Assembly (NCBI GenBank): GCA_902766585.1
Contig: CACXDV010000289.1
Span: forward strand, 1 to 10,504
Reading direction: 5' to 3'
Length of the DNA stretch: 10,504 bases
Source: an uncultured Ruminococcus sp.
GTDB lineage: Bacteria; Bacillota; Clostridia; Oscillospirales; Acutalibacteraceae
Every line of letters begins with the position of its first letter. The first letter of the stretch is position 1. The position numbers and the translations under genes were made by a program. The notes under the pieces were generated by a model that was not told the origin of the DNA, did no database searches, and was given only the letters and a program-made list of their open reading frames with translations. Shown piece after piece: positions 1 to 6,517 of the stretch.

Positions 1-67
1 ATACAATTATTAGATATTATGCACAAAAAAGTGGAAAAATATTGTACTCACATATATTGATTATTTA

Positions 68-76
68 TGGTAAAAT
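68..76 (+). promoter_or_regulatory. Probable extended -10 promoter of the AIM24-family gene
   Basis: The bases TGG followed by TAAAAT (71-76) form an extended -10 element about 40 bases before the ATG at 117. No good -35 is seen at the expected 17-base distance (TCACAT at 48-53); TTGTAC at 42-47 is too far away. The leader would be about 34 bases. This is the only candidate promoter in the 116 bases before the gene, and the call is tentative. Confidence 0.4.
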
Positions 77-116
77 AATGATAATAAAAATATTTCCTTT
101 AAGGAGGACAAAAACT

Positions 117-794
117 ATGAGATATGAAATTATTGGCGAACCTCTTCCGGTCGTAGAATGTCATCTTGCTTCCGGTGAATCAATGATCACTGAAAAAGGT
201 GCTATGTGCTGGATGACACCTAACATGAAAATGGAAACCGTTGGCGGCGGAGTAGGAAAAATGTTCGGCAGAATGTTTTCCGGTGAATCAATGTTCCAGA
301 ACCGTTACACCGCTCAGGGCGGCGAAGGCATGATCGCATTTGCATCATCATTCCCCGGCTCTATCCGCGCATTCAACATCTCTCCCGGCAACGAAATGGT
401 TGTTCAGAAATCAGGCTTCCTTGCTTCTGAAACAGGCGTTACACTTTCTGTATTCTTCCAGAAAAAGCTTGGCGCAGGCTTCTTCGGCGGTGAAGGCTTT
501 ATTATGCAGAAGCTCTCCGGTAATGGTATTTGCTTCGTAGAAATCGACGGTCATGTTGTTGAGTATAATCTCGGCGCTGGCGAATCTATGGTAATTGATA
601 CAGGTTATGTTGCTGCTATGTCAGCTACTTGTTCAATGGAAATTACTACTGTTCCCGGTCTTAAGAATGCAGTATTCGGCGGTGAAGGTCTCTTTAATAC
701 AGTTGTAACCGGTCCCGGCAAGCTTCTTCTTCAGACTATGCCTATCAATAACGTTGCTACAAGCATTCGTCCCTTCATTTCTACAGGTAACTGA
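117..794 (+). CDS. AIM24 / TIGR00266 family protein
   Basis: A 225-residue protein starting MRYEIIGEPLP and resembling the bacterial TIGR00266 (AIM24-like) family of soluble, all-beta proteins with a TRAP-like fold. The family has no established biochemical role in bacteria; the mitochondrial relative Aim24 is linked to inner-membrane organisation. Length fits the family (about 220-260). A Gly-Glu motif of the form (S/G/A)GE(S/G)(M/F/L) recurs six times, with Glu at residues 21, 57, 70, 126, 156 and 190, as expected of a fold built from duplicated beta units. No signal peptide or membrane span is seen, so it is probably cytoplasmic. The start is set by AAGGAGG at 101-107, nine bases before the ATG. 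A frame open back to a TTG at 42 would add 25 residues unlike the family and has no ribosome site. It is first in a likely two-gene operon with the gene at 830. Confidence 0.87.
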   Translation: MRYEIIGEPLPVVECHLASGESMITEKGAMCWMTPNMKMETVGGGVGKMFGRMFSGESMFQNRYTAQGGEGMIAFASSFPGSIRAFNISPGNEMVVQKSGFLASETGVTLSVFFQKKLGAGFFGGEGFIMQKLSGNGICFVEIDGHVVEYNLGAGESMVIDTGYVAAMSATCSMEITTVPGLKNAVFGGEGLFNTVVTGPGKLLLQTMPINNVATSIRPFISTGN

Positions 795-829
795 TATTTA
801 CAGCAGCTTCCGGAAAGAGGTTTTTTGTT

Positions 830-1423
830 ATGAACAAGATGAAGCAGTTAATATTTGTATTAATAGGCTTTATCATTGCAGGTCTGGTTATCGGTATAAT
901 GCTGAACTTTACAAAAAACGATCTTGTTAATCAGGTCAGTGAAAGTAATGAAAGAACCTCATCTGCTGCCGTTAAAGAGAAGGAAGAAAAAGATAATACC
1001 TTAGTCTTTCTTTGTCTGTATTCTGAGCCCGGAGATTCACAGCTTTTCAGCGGATATGCTGTAAATAAAAACGGAAACCGTTTTGATATCAATCTTAATA
1101 AAAGCAGAGATATATCACAGTATAAGGAAATATTTGCTGACGCTCAGAAAGATCTGGATAATATGACAGCCAAGGATTTTATCGGTACAAAAGAAATTAA
1201 TAATCTTTGCGAGCTTTTAGATTTAATCAAGCCTATAAAGGATTATAAAATCGAAACTGATAAAAACGGTGTTAACGGCACAACTGTTGTCTATGGCATA
1301 AAGTATGACGAAAACGGTAAGGCGGATCTGATAAAGATCGGAAGATTTGGTGATACCAAAGAAACTCCCTCAGATACAAATGCTAAATCTGTTTTGAAAT
1401 ACTTCTCAGCAAAAGGACATTAA
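830..1423 (+). CDS. Small membrane-anchored extracytoplasmic protein, function unknown
   Basis: I do not recognise a family for this 197-residue protein. Residues 1-5 (MNKMK) are basic and 6-26 form one hydrophobic helix, so it is either a signal anchor with the rest outside or a weakly cleaved signal peptide; no lipobox cysteine follows. Residues 34-55 are Ser/Glu/Lys-rich and look like a flexible linker. The remainder (about 56-197) is a mixed alpha/beta globular domain, beginning VFLCLYSEPG and ending in a Lys-rich helix. Two cysteines fall in this domain. GAAAGAGG at 813-820 is a good ribosome site nine bases from the ATG. The gap to the AIM24-family gene is 35 bases with no promoter or terminator, so the two are probably co-transcribed; a strong terminator follows. 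That it is a real gene is supported by this context and by its clostridial codon use; its function is open. Confidence 0.8.
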   Translation: MNKMKQLIFVLIGFIIAGLVIGIMLNFTKNDLVNQVSESNERTSSAAVKEKEEKDNTLVFLCLYSEPGDSQLFSGYAVNKNGNRFDINLNKSRDISQYKEIFADAQKDLDNMTAKDFIGTKEINNLCELLDLIKPIKDYKIETDKNGVNGTTVVYGIKYDENGKADLIKIGRFGDTKETPSDTNAKSVLKYFSAKGH

Positions 1424-1432
1424 TTAATTCAC

Positions 1433-1466
1433 AAGTCTCCGGCAGTTCTTGTCGGAGACTTTTTCT
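1433..1466 (+). terminator. Intrinsic terminator of the AIM24-family operon
   Basis: A stem of about 12 pairs (1433-1444 with 1450-1461, core GTCTCCG/CGGAGAC, one G-T wobble) and a five-base loop is followed by a run of T at 1460-1464. It lies ten bases after the stop of the gene at 830 and separates it from pdaA. Confidence 0.88.
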
Positions 1467-1476
1467 GTGCTGGATC

Positions 1477-1505
1477 TGAATAATAATTATCATCACGGCA
1501 TATTC
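1477..1505 (+). promoter_or_regulatory. Possible sporulation (sigma-G-like) promoter for pdaA
   Basis: TGAATA (1477-1482) and CATATTC (1499-1505) resemble the Bacillus sigma-G -35 (TGMATA) and -10 (CATAHTA) boxes, and B. subtilis pdaA is known to be a sigma-G gene. Against it, the spacer is 16 rather than 17-18 bases and the implied leader is only about 14 bases. No sigma-A promoter is evident between the preceding terminator and pdaA. Weak evidence, offered as a candidate. Confidence 0.22.
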
Positions 1506-1525
1506 TTTGAAAAAGGGGTGTTGAG

Positions 1526-2320
1526 ATGTATTTTATATTCGGACGAAAAACCATAGCCTTTGTTCTCACTGCTGCACTTCTTATGGGGGCAGTATTATTT
1601 GCCGGCAATGAACTGAGAACTGTACAAACAACTGCTGCTGCAAGTGACTGGGGACTCAGCTTCGGCTCAGAGGGTGAGGTTCCAAGAGGAAATGTCGGCG
1701 AGGATGAACTTAAAAAATTGAATGCCCTATATGTCGGCGACACATCAAAGAAAGTCCTCTATCTTACCTTTGACGCGGGCTACGAAAACGGTTATACGCC
1801 GCATATCCTGGATGTTCTGAAAAAGCATAATGTTAAGGCTACATTCTTTCTTGTCGGAAATTATATAAAAACTGCTCCGGATATCGTAAAAAGAATGGTA
1901 AGCGAGGGACATACAGTAGGAAATCATACCTTTACTCATCCTGATATGTCTTCAATTACCGATAAGGATAGCTTTTATAAGGAATTGAATGACCTGTCTG
2001 AGCTTTATAAGGAAACGGTGGGAAGTGAAATGACAAGGCTCTACCGTCCTCCACAGGGAAAATTCAGCACGGACAATCTTCTTGCTGCAAAAGAACTTGG
2101 ATATAAAACTGTATTCTGGAGCCTTGCATATGCCGACTGGAATAATGACGATCAGCCAACTAAGGAACAAGCCTTTTCCAAGCTTATTCCAAGAACACAT
2201 AACGGAGCTGTAATTCTTCTGCACAGTACTTCCAAAACAAACAGCGAAATATTGGATGAATTACTGACAAAATGGGAGGAAATGGGCTATACATTTGATA
2301 AGCCTGAGAATATTACCTGA
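1526..2320 (+). CDS. pdaA: Delta-lactam-biosynthetic peptidoglycan de-N-acetylase (PdaA)
   Basis: A 264-residue polysaccharide deacetylase (NodB homology, carbohydrate esterase family 4) of the PdaA subgroup. PdaA removes the acetyl group from N-acetylmuramic acid whose stem peptide has been cut off (by CwlD in Bacillus), allowing the muramic delta-lactam of spore cortex to form. Residues 8-27 are a signal peptide or anchor, with a possible cleavage site near AAAS (37-40). The catalytic domain spans about 75-255: motif 1 TFDAGYENG at 81-89 (catalytic base D83; the usual second Asp is Ala, and this position is also not Asp in B. subtilis PdaA), metal-binding H134 and H138 in NHTFTH, RPPQG at 174-178, the FWS.AYADW segment (197-205), and LLH at 231-233 (H233). 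The GYENGYT string is characteristic of PdaA rather than of general deacetylases. AGGGGTG at 1514-1520 fixes the start. It stands alone after a terminator. Its presence suggests spore-forming ability or ancestry. Confidence 0.92.
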   Translation: MYFIFGRKTIAFVLTAALLMGAVLFAGNELRTVQTTAAASDWGLSFGSEGEVPRGNVGEDELKKLNALYVGDTSKKVLYLTFDAGYENGYTPHILDVLKKHNVKATFFLVGNYIKTAPDIVKRMVSEGHTVGNHTFTHPDMSSITDKDSFYKELNDLSELYKETVGSEMTRLYRPPQGKFSTDNLLAAKELGYKTVFWSLAYADWNNDDQPTKEQAFSKLIPRTHNGAVILLHSTSKTNSEILDELLTKWEEMGYTFDKPENIT

Positions 2321-2347
2321 ATAAATCAGCAAATTTAATAAAAAAGC

Positions 2348-2376
2348 TTGACTAAATTTGATGTTGTAACTATAAT
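2348..2376 (+). promoter_or_regulatory. Sigma-A promoter of the zinc-ribbon protein gene
   Basis: TTGACT (2348-2353), a 17-base spacer and a perfect TATAAT (2371-2376). Transcription would begin near 2383 and give a leader of about 58 bases. No terminator hairpin was found between pdaA and this promoter, so some read-through from pdaA is possible. Confidence 0.82.
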
Positions 2377-2440
2377 TAATGTTAGTTGCAGTCATTATTT
2401 GGCAGCAGCATAACAAAAATTGAATGGAGGTCATACTGCC

Positions 2441-5002
2441 ATGAGATGTAAAAAATGCGGTACTATGCTGAAGGATGGTGCAAAATTCTGTCCGTCCTGC
2501 GGTTCTCCTGCGGAAGCTGAGGAGACAACAAGTACAGCCGTTTGCCCTTCCTGCGGTAAAGAAATAAAGGCCGGTATAAAATTCTGTCCCTTCTGCGGTT
2601 CGTCAACAGAGGCTCCTGCCCAAAGCGGAATCAAGTGTCCGTCATGCGGAACGGAGTTAAAGCCCGGCGCTAAATTCTGCCCCGGATGCGGATATAATAT
2701 GAATAATCCCGCACCCGCTGAACAGAGTGCTCCGTCCTTTGACAGTCCTGCTCCCGCTGAGGAAAATAAGATTGAGACCGCTGCGCCCGTTGTTCCGCTT
2801 GAAAAAGAAAATGAAAGCGGAATCAAGTGTCCCTCCTGCGGAATGGAATTAAAACCCGGCGCTAAATTCTGTCCCGGATGCGGATATAATATGAATAATC
2901 CCGCGCCCGCTGAACAGAGCGCTCCGTCCTTTGACAGTCCTGCTCCCGCTGAGGAAAATAAGACTGAGACCGCTGCACCCGTTGTTCCGCTTGAAAAAGA
3001 AAATGAAAGCGGAATCAAGTGTCCTTCATGCGGAATGGAATTAAAGCCCGGCGCTAAATTCTGCCCCGGATGCGGATATAATATGAATAATCCCGCACCC
3101 GCTGAACAAAGCTCTCCTTCCCTTGATACTCCCGCTCCGAAGCCTGAGGAAAGCGCAAACAAGTGTACTTCCTGCGGCGCTGAGCTTAAACCCGGAGCAA
3201 AGTTCTGTCCGGTTTGCGGCTTCAATATGGCAGGCGGCGGAACACAGATCGATACACCCGCACCCGTTCCTCAGAATCAGAATGTACCCGCTGGTCAACC
3301 TCAGACACAGGTTAAGACAAAAAAGACAAATATCCTGCCATTCATTCTGATCGGTGCTGCTGCTATCGTTGTAATTGTTGTTGTTGTTATCATTATTCTT
3401 GCTGTAGTGCTTAATAAGGCTCCGACAGTTGACCTGAATGAATATATCACTGTTAAGTATGAGGGCTATGACGGCTACGGTGAAGCAAAGGTTGAATTCG
3501 ATACTGCAAAATTCAATTCTGATTGGAAGGATAAGCTTTCATTCAAAGTAAGGCCAAGCGAAATAGAGTATAAATACGGATTTGATTATGAGAATCCTTC
3601 TTCCTATATTGCTGCCTGCGCTTCAGACAATATTTCACTTGATAAGTATTCAGAGCTTAAAAACGGCGATACCATTCATGCTAAATGGGAATTCTCTAAG
3701 TATACATTGGAGAAAATGAGCTCATATATAAAATGTGAAGTAAAATACAGCGATAAGGAATTTAAGGTAGAAGACCTTAAGTCAATACCTACAGTCGATC
3801 TCTTTAAGGATATCCAGGTAGAATTTGAAGGTGAGGCTCCTTTCGGAAGAGCATCTGTCTATAATAACGGCGATTACTATTTTGATTATGAGCTTGATAA
3901 GAAAGAAAATCTTTCAAACGGAGAAAAGGTCACCCTTTCAGTTTCCTACAGCAGCGGAGATATAAATGAATATCTTGCATCAAGATATCATGTTGCTGCT
4001 AAAGAGTTTAAGAAGGAATATACAGTATCCGGTCTTAATACAGCAGTATTGGATGCCAAGGATATTCCTGAAGATGTTCTTGCCAAGTTTAAGGATGAGA
4101 CAGAAGACTTTATCAAATCCGATACATCAGCAGATACAATCAAGCTTAAGGGAACTGAGTATTTAGGTTCAATAATGCTTGTAAACAAGAATCTTTCCGG
4201 TTGGTACACCAGTGACAGAGATGCCTATGTAATTTATAAGGTAACAGTAACTGCAACCTCTGAGAAAAATGGAAAGAAAACCTCAAAAGATTATGATTAT
4301 TATACCTTTGAACGCTTCGGACCTGTTGTATTGCTTGAAGACGGTACTGCAAGCTATAGCAGCGACGGCTCTCAGTGCTATAATTATCTCGAACTCGGCG
4401 GAGATTATCATAATGACGTTCACGGCTATGATGATTACTCTAAAATGTATGACAGCATCGTTACTAAAAACCTTGCAGAATATTCATTTACAAGTACAGT
4501 TGATGAAGCAAAGGTAAAGGCTGCTGTTAAACCTGCTGAAAACTCAGAGCCTGAAGAAAGTTCAAAGCCTGAGGAAAACTCAAAACCCGGTGAAAGCTCA
4601 AAGCCCAGTGAGAATTCAAAGCCTGAAGAAAGCTCAAATAATGCACAGACCTCCAAGCCCCAGACAAGTATTCCCAACGGAACACTGAGTCTTAAGGAAT
4701 ATATCGCCGCTAACAAGTCAGAACTTGAACAGCTCTACAGCAGTGATGACACAGGAGAACTGACATTTGGCGTTGATGGTGACGACACTCTTGTTATCAC
4801 ATATAAGTTCAAGAATAAAATGCCCGTGACTGATGCAACAAAGACTCAGATCCAATCCGCTCTTGATGCACAGCAGTCTTCTGTTGATACAATGATCAAT
4901 ACACTTGAATCGGTTACCACTACCAAGGATATTAAGATAAAAGTAAAATATCTTAACAGCGATGGTTCTGTCCTCGGTGAAAAAGAATTCAAAAAGTCAT
5001 AA
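2441..5002 (+). CDS. Six-zinc-ribbon single-pass membrane protein with large external part
   Basis: An 853-residue protein, function unknown. The N-terminus carries six CxxC-x10-CxxC zinc ribbons with Cys at 3/6/17/20, 35/38/49/52, 66/69/80/83, 130/133/144/147, 194/197/208/211 and 242/245/256/259, joined by Pro/Ala/Glu linkers. One very hydrophobic helix follows (about 298-324), so the ribbons should face the cytoplasm and the rest the outside. Outside are two related beta-rich segments, each opening PTVDL (from about 329 and 449), a further unassigned segment (about 535-695), six hexapeptides of the form (K/E)PxE(N/S)S (697-732), and a C-terminal domain (about 749-853) resembling DUF4854 of clostridial secreted proteins. 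Topology recalls TcaA/YvbJ-type proteins (ribbon, helix, exterior), but six ribbons are unusual. TGGAGG at 2425-2430 sets the ATG start; an in-frame TTG at 2420 lies before that site and is rejected. It has its own promoter and a terminator shared with the gene at 5048. A sensor or wall-associated scaffold role is inference only. Confidence 0.88.
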   Translation: MRCKKCGTMLKDGAKFCPSCGSPAEAEETTSTAVCPSCGKEIKAGIKFCPFCGSSTEAPAQSGIKCPSCGTELKPGAKFCPGCGYNMNNPAPAEQSAPSFDSPAPAEENKIETAAPVVPLEKENESGIKCPSCGMELKPGAKFCPGCGYNMNNPAPAEQSAPSFDSPAPAEENKTETAAPVVPLEKENESGIKCPSCGMELKPGAKFCPGCGYNMNNPAPAEQSSPSLDTPAPKPEESANKCTSCGAELKPGAKFCPVCGFNMAGGGTQIDTPAPVPQNQNVPAGQPQTQVKTKKTNILPFILIGAAAIVVIVVVVIIILAVVLNKAPTVDLNEYITVKYEGYDGYGEAKVEFDTAKFNSDWKDKLSFKVRPSEIEYKYGFDYENPSSYIAACASDNISLDKYSELKNGDTIHAKWEFSKYTLEKMSSYIKCEVKYSDKEFKVEDLKSIPTVDLFKDIQVEFEGEAPFGRASVYNNGDYYFDYELDKKENLSNGEKVTLSVSYSSGDINEYLASRYHVAAKEFKKEYTVSGLNTAVLDAKDIPEDVLAKFKDETEDFIKSDTSADTIKLKGTEYLGSIMLVNKNLSGWYTSDRDAYVIYKVTVTATSEKNGKKTSKDYDYYTFERFGPVVLLEDGTASYSSDGSQCYNYLELGGDYHNDVHGYDDYSKMYDSIVTKNLAEYSFTSTVDEAKVKAAVKPAENSEPEESSKPEENSKPGESSKPSENSKPEESSNNAQTSKPQTSIPNGTLSLKEYIAANKSELEQLYSSDDTGELTFGVDGDDTLVITYKFKNKMPVTDATKTQIQSALDAQQSSVDTMINTLESVTTTKDIKIKVKYLNSDGSVLGEKEFKKS
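2624..3113 (+). repeat. 192-bp in-frame tandem repeat (about 2.5 copies) in the zinc-ribbon region
   Basis: Copies begin with AGCGGAATCAAGTGTCC at 2624, 2816 and 3008, an exact period of 192 bases (64 codons). Copy 1 (2624-2815) and copy 2 (2816-3007) differ at about ten positions by eye, mostly silent, giving two residue changes. Copy 3 matches to about 3113 and then diverges into the sixth-ribbon linker. Each unit encodes one zinc ribbon plus its linker. The pattern indicates recent duplication or gene-conversion-type homogenisation. Confidence 0.93.
4529..4636 (+). repeat. Six 18-bp repeats encoding a (K/E)PxE(N/S)S linker
   Basis: Six consecutive 18-base units encode KPAENS, EPEESS, KPEENS, KPGESS, KPSENS and KPEESS. 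This is a low-complexity, charged, extended linker between the external body of the zinc-ribbon protein and its C-terminal DUF4854-like domain. Copy number in such repeats commonly varies between strains. Confidence 0.9.
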
Positions 5003-5010
5003 TTAAACGA

Positions 5011-5044
5011 AGCCTCCGAACTGCATTACAGCAGATCGGAGGCT
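5011..5044. terminator. Bidirectional hairpin terminator between convergent genes
   Basis: Nine perfect pairs (AGCCTCCGA 5011-5019 with TCGGAGGCT 5036-5044), one A-A mismatch, then four pairs (CTGC/GCAG) and a six-base loop. It sits eight bases after the zinc-ribbon stop and three bases past the decarboxylase-like stop on the other strand, so it can serve both. T-runs are short and interrupted in both directions (ATTATTTT on plus, TTCGTTT on minus). Confidence 0.82.
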
Positions 5045-5047
5045 CGA

Positions 5048-6358
5048 TTATTTTACAACACGGATTTTTTCAGGAAGAAATCCGATCAGTTCCCCTGTTA
5101 TGATCTCTCCCGGCATGACCAACGGTACTCCCGGAGGACAAGGACAAACGGTATCTGCAGCAATTCTTCCCTCAGCTTTATCTGAGTAAATTATTTCTGT
5201 CGGTGACATTACTGCATCACGGATACTCATTTCTGCCCGCGGAAGCAGAGAAGGTATTTTAATAGTTTCAGCCGGTGAATTAATTGGCATTTCTTCTATT
5301 GCACATCTAAGACGGGAAAAATCCTTTTCACTGTTAAACGGTGTACATATAAAAACAGCGTTTTCACCGTCACAAAATTCACAGTCAATACCCTTGTCTT
5401 CAAAATATGAAAGCTGAGAATCTGCTCCTGAAAGTCCGACAGATGCAGTGTTCAGTGTTATCCTCAAAGGATCACATTCTCCGCCTGGCATAGAGATTCC
5501 ACGGCTTTCGGCAAGCTTTTTCAATTCACTCACTATTTTTTCACATTCCTGATACTTAACACGTCCCTCTCTGTCCATATATGAAATGCACAAGTCGATC
5601 GATGCCATTACAGGATATGAGGGACTTGTTGAACCAAATAATGACATAGCAGCTTTTGCATTTTCAGCAAGTGAAGCGTCAGATATATTGAGCATAGCGC
5701 CTGATGTAAGAACGGGTAAGGTCTTATGAAGCGAACAGGCTGTCATATCGGCGCCAAGATGAAGCGGATGAAGATTTTCAGATAAAAAAGCTAAATGAGA
5801 ACCGTGAGCATTATCCACAAGAAGAAGAATACCGTACTTATGACAAATATCAGATATTGCTCTTATATCGCAAAGCTCACCATAATATGTAGGTGAAGTA
5901 ATGTATACGGCGCTTACATCTTTTTCGCAAGACAGTATTCTTTCTACCTCTGAAGGAGATATCCTTCCCGTATAACCACTATTCCCTTCGGGTACGAGCC
6001 ATATAGGTTCAATTCCAAGCAAAGCGGCAGCATTTACGGCACTTCTGTGTGCATTACGGGCAATCAGCATTTTTCTGCCCTTTTCATGCGCCAGCTTGAG
6101 CATGGACATTATCGCAAGCGAACAGCCTCCGGCAGAAATAAGACTTCTTCCCGCGCCGAAAAGATGCGCTGCATTTTCTTCGGTTTGCCTTATTACGTCC
6201 TGAGCCTCGAATAGTGCATCAGTATCCGGAAGCTCAGTCAAATCAAGCTCTATAAGTTTATTATCAAAAAATCCGCTGCATTTATGTCCGGGTGTATGAA
6301 ATGATGAACGTCCGAGAGAGTTATGCTCAACAAGACGGTCATAAAGAGGAGTATTCAT
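5048..6358 (-). CDS. Orn/Lys/Arg decarboxylase-like PLP enzyme (short form)
   Basis: A 436-residue fold-type I PLP enzyme related to the major domain of lysine/ornithine/arginine decarboxylases (SpeA/YaaO-type short forms, which lack the N-terminal wing domain). Such enzymes make cadaverine, putrescine or agmatine; substrate cannot be told from sequence. Visible motifs: HTPGHK (21-26), the SAGGCSLA phosphate-binding turn (75-82), H104 expected to stack on the cofactor, VDNAHGSH (181-188, with D182 for the pyridine nitrogen and H185), and SLHKTLP (209-215) with the PLP-binding K212. A C-terminal PCPPGVPLVMPGE segment is also typical. The residue between D182 and A184 is Asn, where Glu is common in this family (VDEAHGAH). 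The ATG at 6358 has a modest AAGGA site about 11 bases upstream. It is transcribed alone from a perfect consensus promoter and ends at the shared terminator. Confidence 0.87.
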   Translation of the reverse strand: MNTPLYDRLVEHNSLGRSSFHTPGHKCSGFFDNKLIELDLTELPDTDALFEAQDVIRQTEENAAHLFGAGRSLISAGGCSLAIMSMLKLAHEKGRKMLIARNAHRSAVNAAALLGIEPIWLVPEGNSGYTGRISPSEVERILSCEKDVSAVYITSPTYYGELCDIRAISDICHKYGILLLVDNAHGSHLAFLSENLHPLHLGADMTACSLHKTLPVLTSGAMLNISDASLAENAKAAMSLFGSTSPSYPVMASIDLCISYMDREGRVKYQECEKIVSELKKLAESRGISMPGGECDPLRITLNTASVGLSGADSQLSYFEDKGIDCEFCDGENAVFICTPFNSEKDFSRLRCAIEEMPINSPAETIKIPSLLPRAEMSIRDAVMSPTEIIYSDKAEGRIAADTVCPCPPGVPLVMPGEIITGELIGFLPEKIRVVK

Positions 6359-6393
6359 TTTATTATCATTCCTTATTTTAGACTAACATCAGA

Positions 6394-6422
6394 ATTATAA
6401 GACATATGCAGTGTTTTGTCAA
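6394..6422 (-). promoter_or_regulatory. Perfect-consensus sigma-A promoter of the decarboxylase-like gene
   Basis: Read on the minus strand, TTGACA (6422-6417), exactly 17 bases, then TATAAT (6399-6394). Both boxes are full matches. The start of transcription would be near 6387, giving a leader of about 29 bases. Confidence 0.9.
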
Positions 6423-6449
6423 TTTATCAGCGTAAAATATTATTTTTTA

Positions 6450-6478
6450 TTGCTTTGTCAGAGAAAAAAATATATAAT
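6450..6478 (+). promoter_or_regulatory. Probable sigma-A promoter of folC
   Basis: A perfect -10 TATAAT at 6473-6478 with TTGCTT at 6450-6455 as a weak -35, spacer 17. The better -35-like TTGTCA (6455-6460) is out of register with this -10. The leader would be about 33 bases. It points away from the minus-strand promoter at 6394-6422; the two -35 regions are 27 bases apart. Confidence 0.6.
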
Positions 6479-6517
6479 AATACTGCTGATATTACAGAAT
6501 TAAAGGAGAAGAGGAAA

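Noticed and set aside
42..116. TTG-initiated N-terminal extension of the AIM24-family gene
   Set aside because: No ribosome site, it overlaps the likely promoter, and the ATG at 117 has AAGGAGG and a family-like start.
804..827. Palindrome TTCCGGAA followed by T-run between the first two genes, terminator-like
   Set aside because: It has no loop and cannot form a proper hairpin; the GAAAGAGG part is the ribosome site of the gene at 830.
2424..2444. Six-codon ORF whose TGA overlaps the zinc-ribbon ATG (possible leader peptide)
   Set aside because: Its ATG overlaps the ribosome site of the main gene and it has no ribosome site of its own; the overlap is probably chance.
2431..3225. Long open frame on the minus strand opposite the zinc-ribbon region (264 codons)
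   Set aside because: It is a shadow of the repeated, GC-richer ribbon DNA on the coding strand; it has no ribosome site, and its Gly/Ser/Pro-rich repetitive translation mirrors the repeat units.
6416..6517. TTG-initiated extension of folC
   Set aside because: It crosses the folC promoter and the minus-strand -35 box; the ATG at 6518 has AGGAG and the expected FolC N-terminus.
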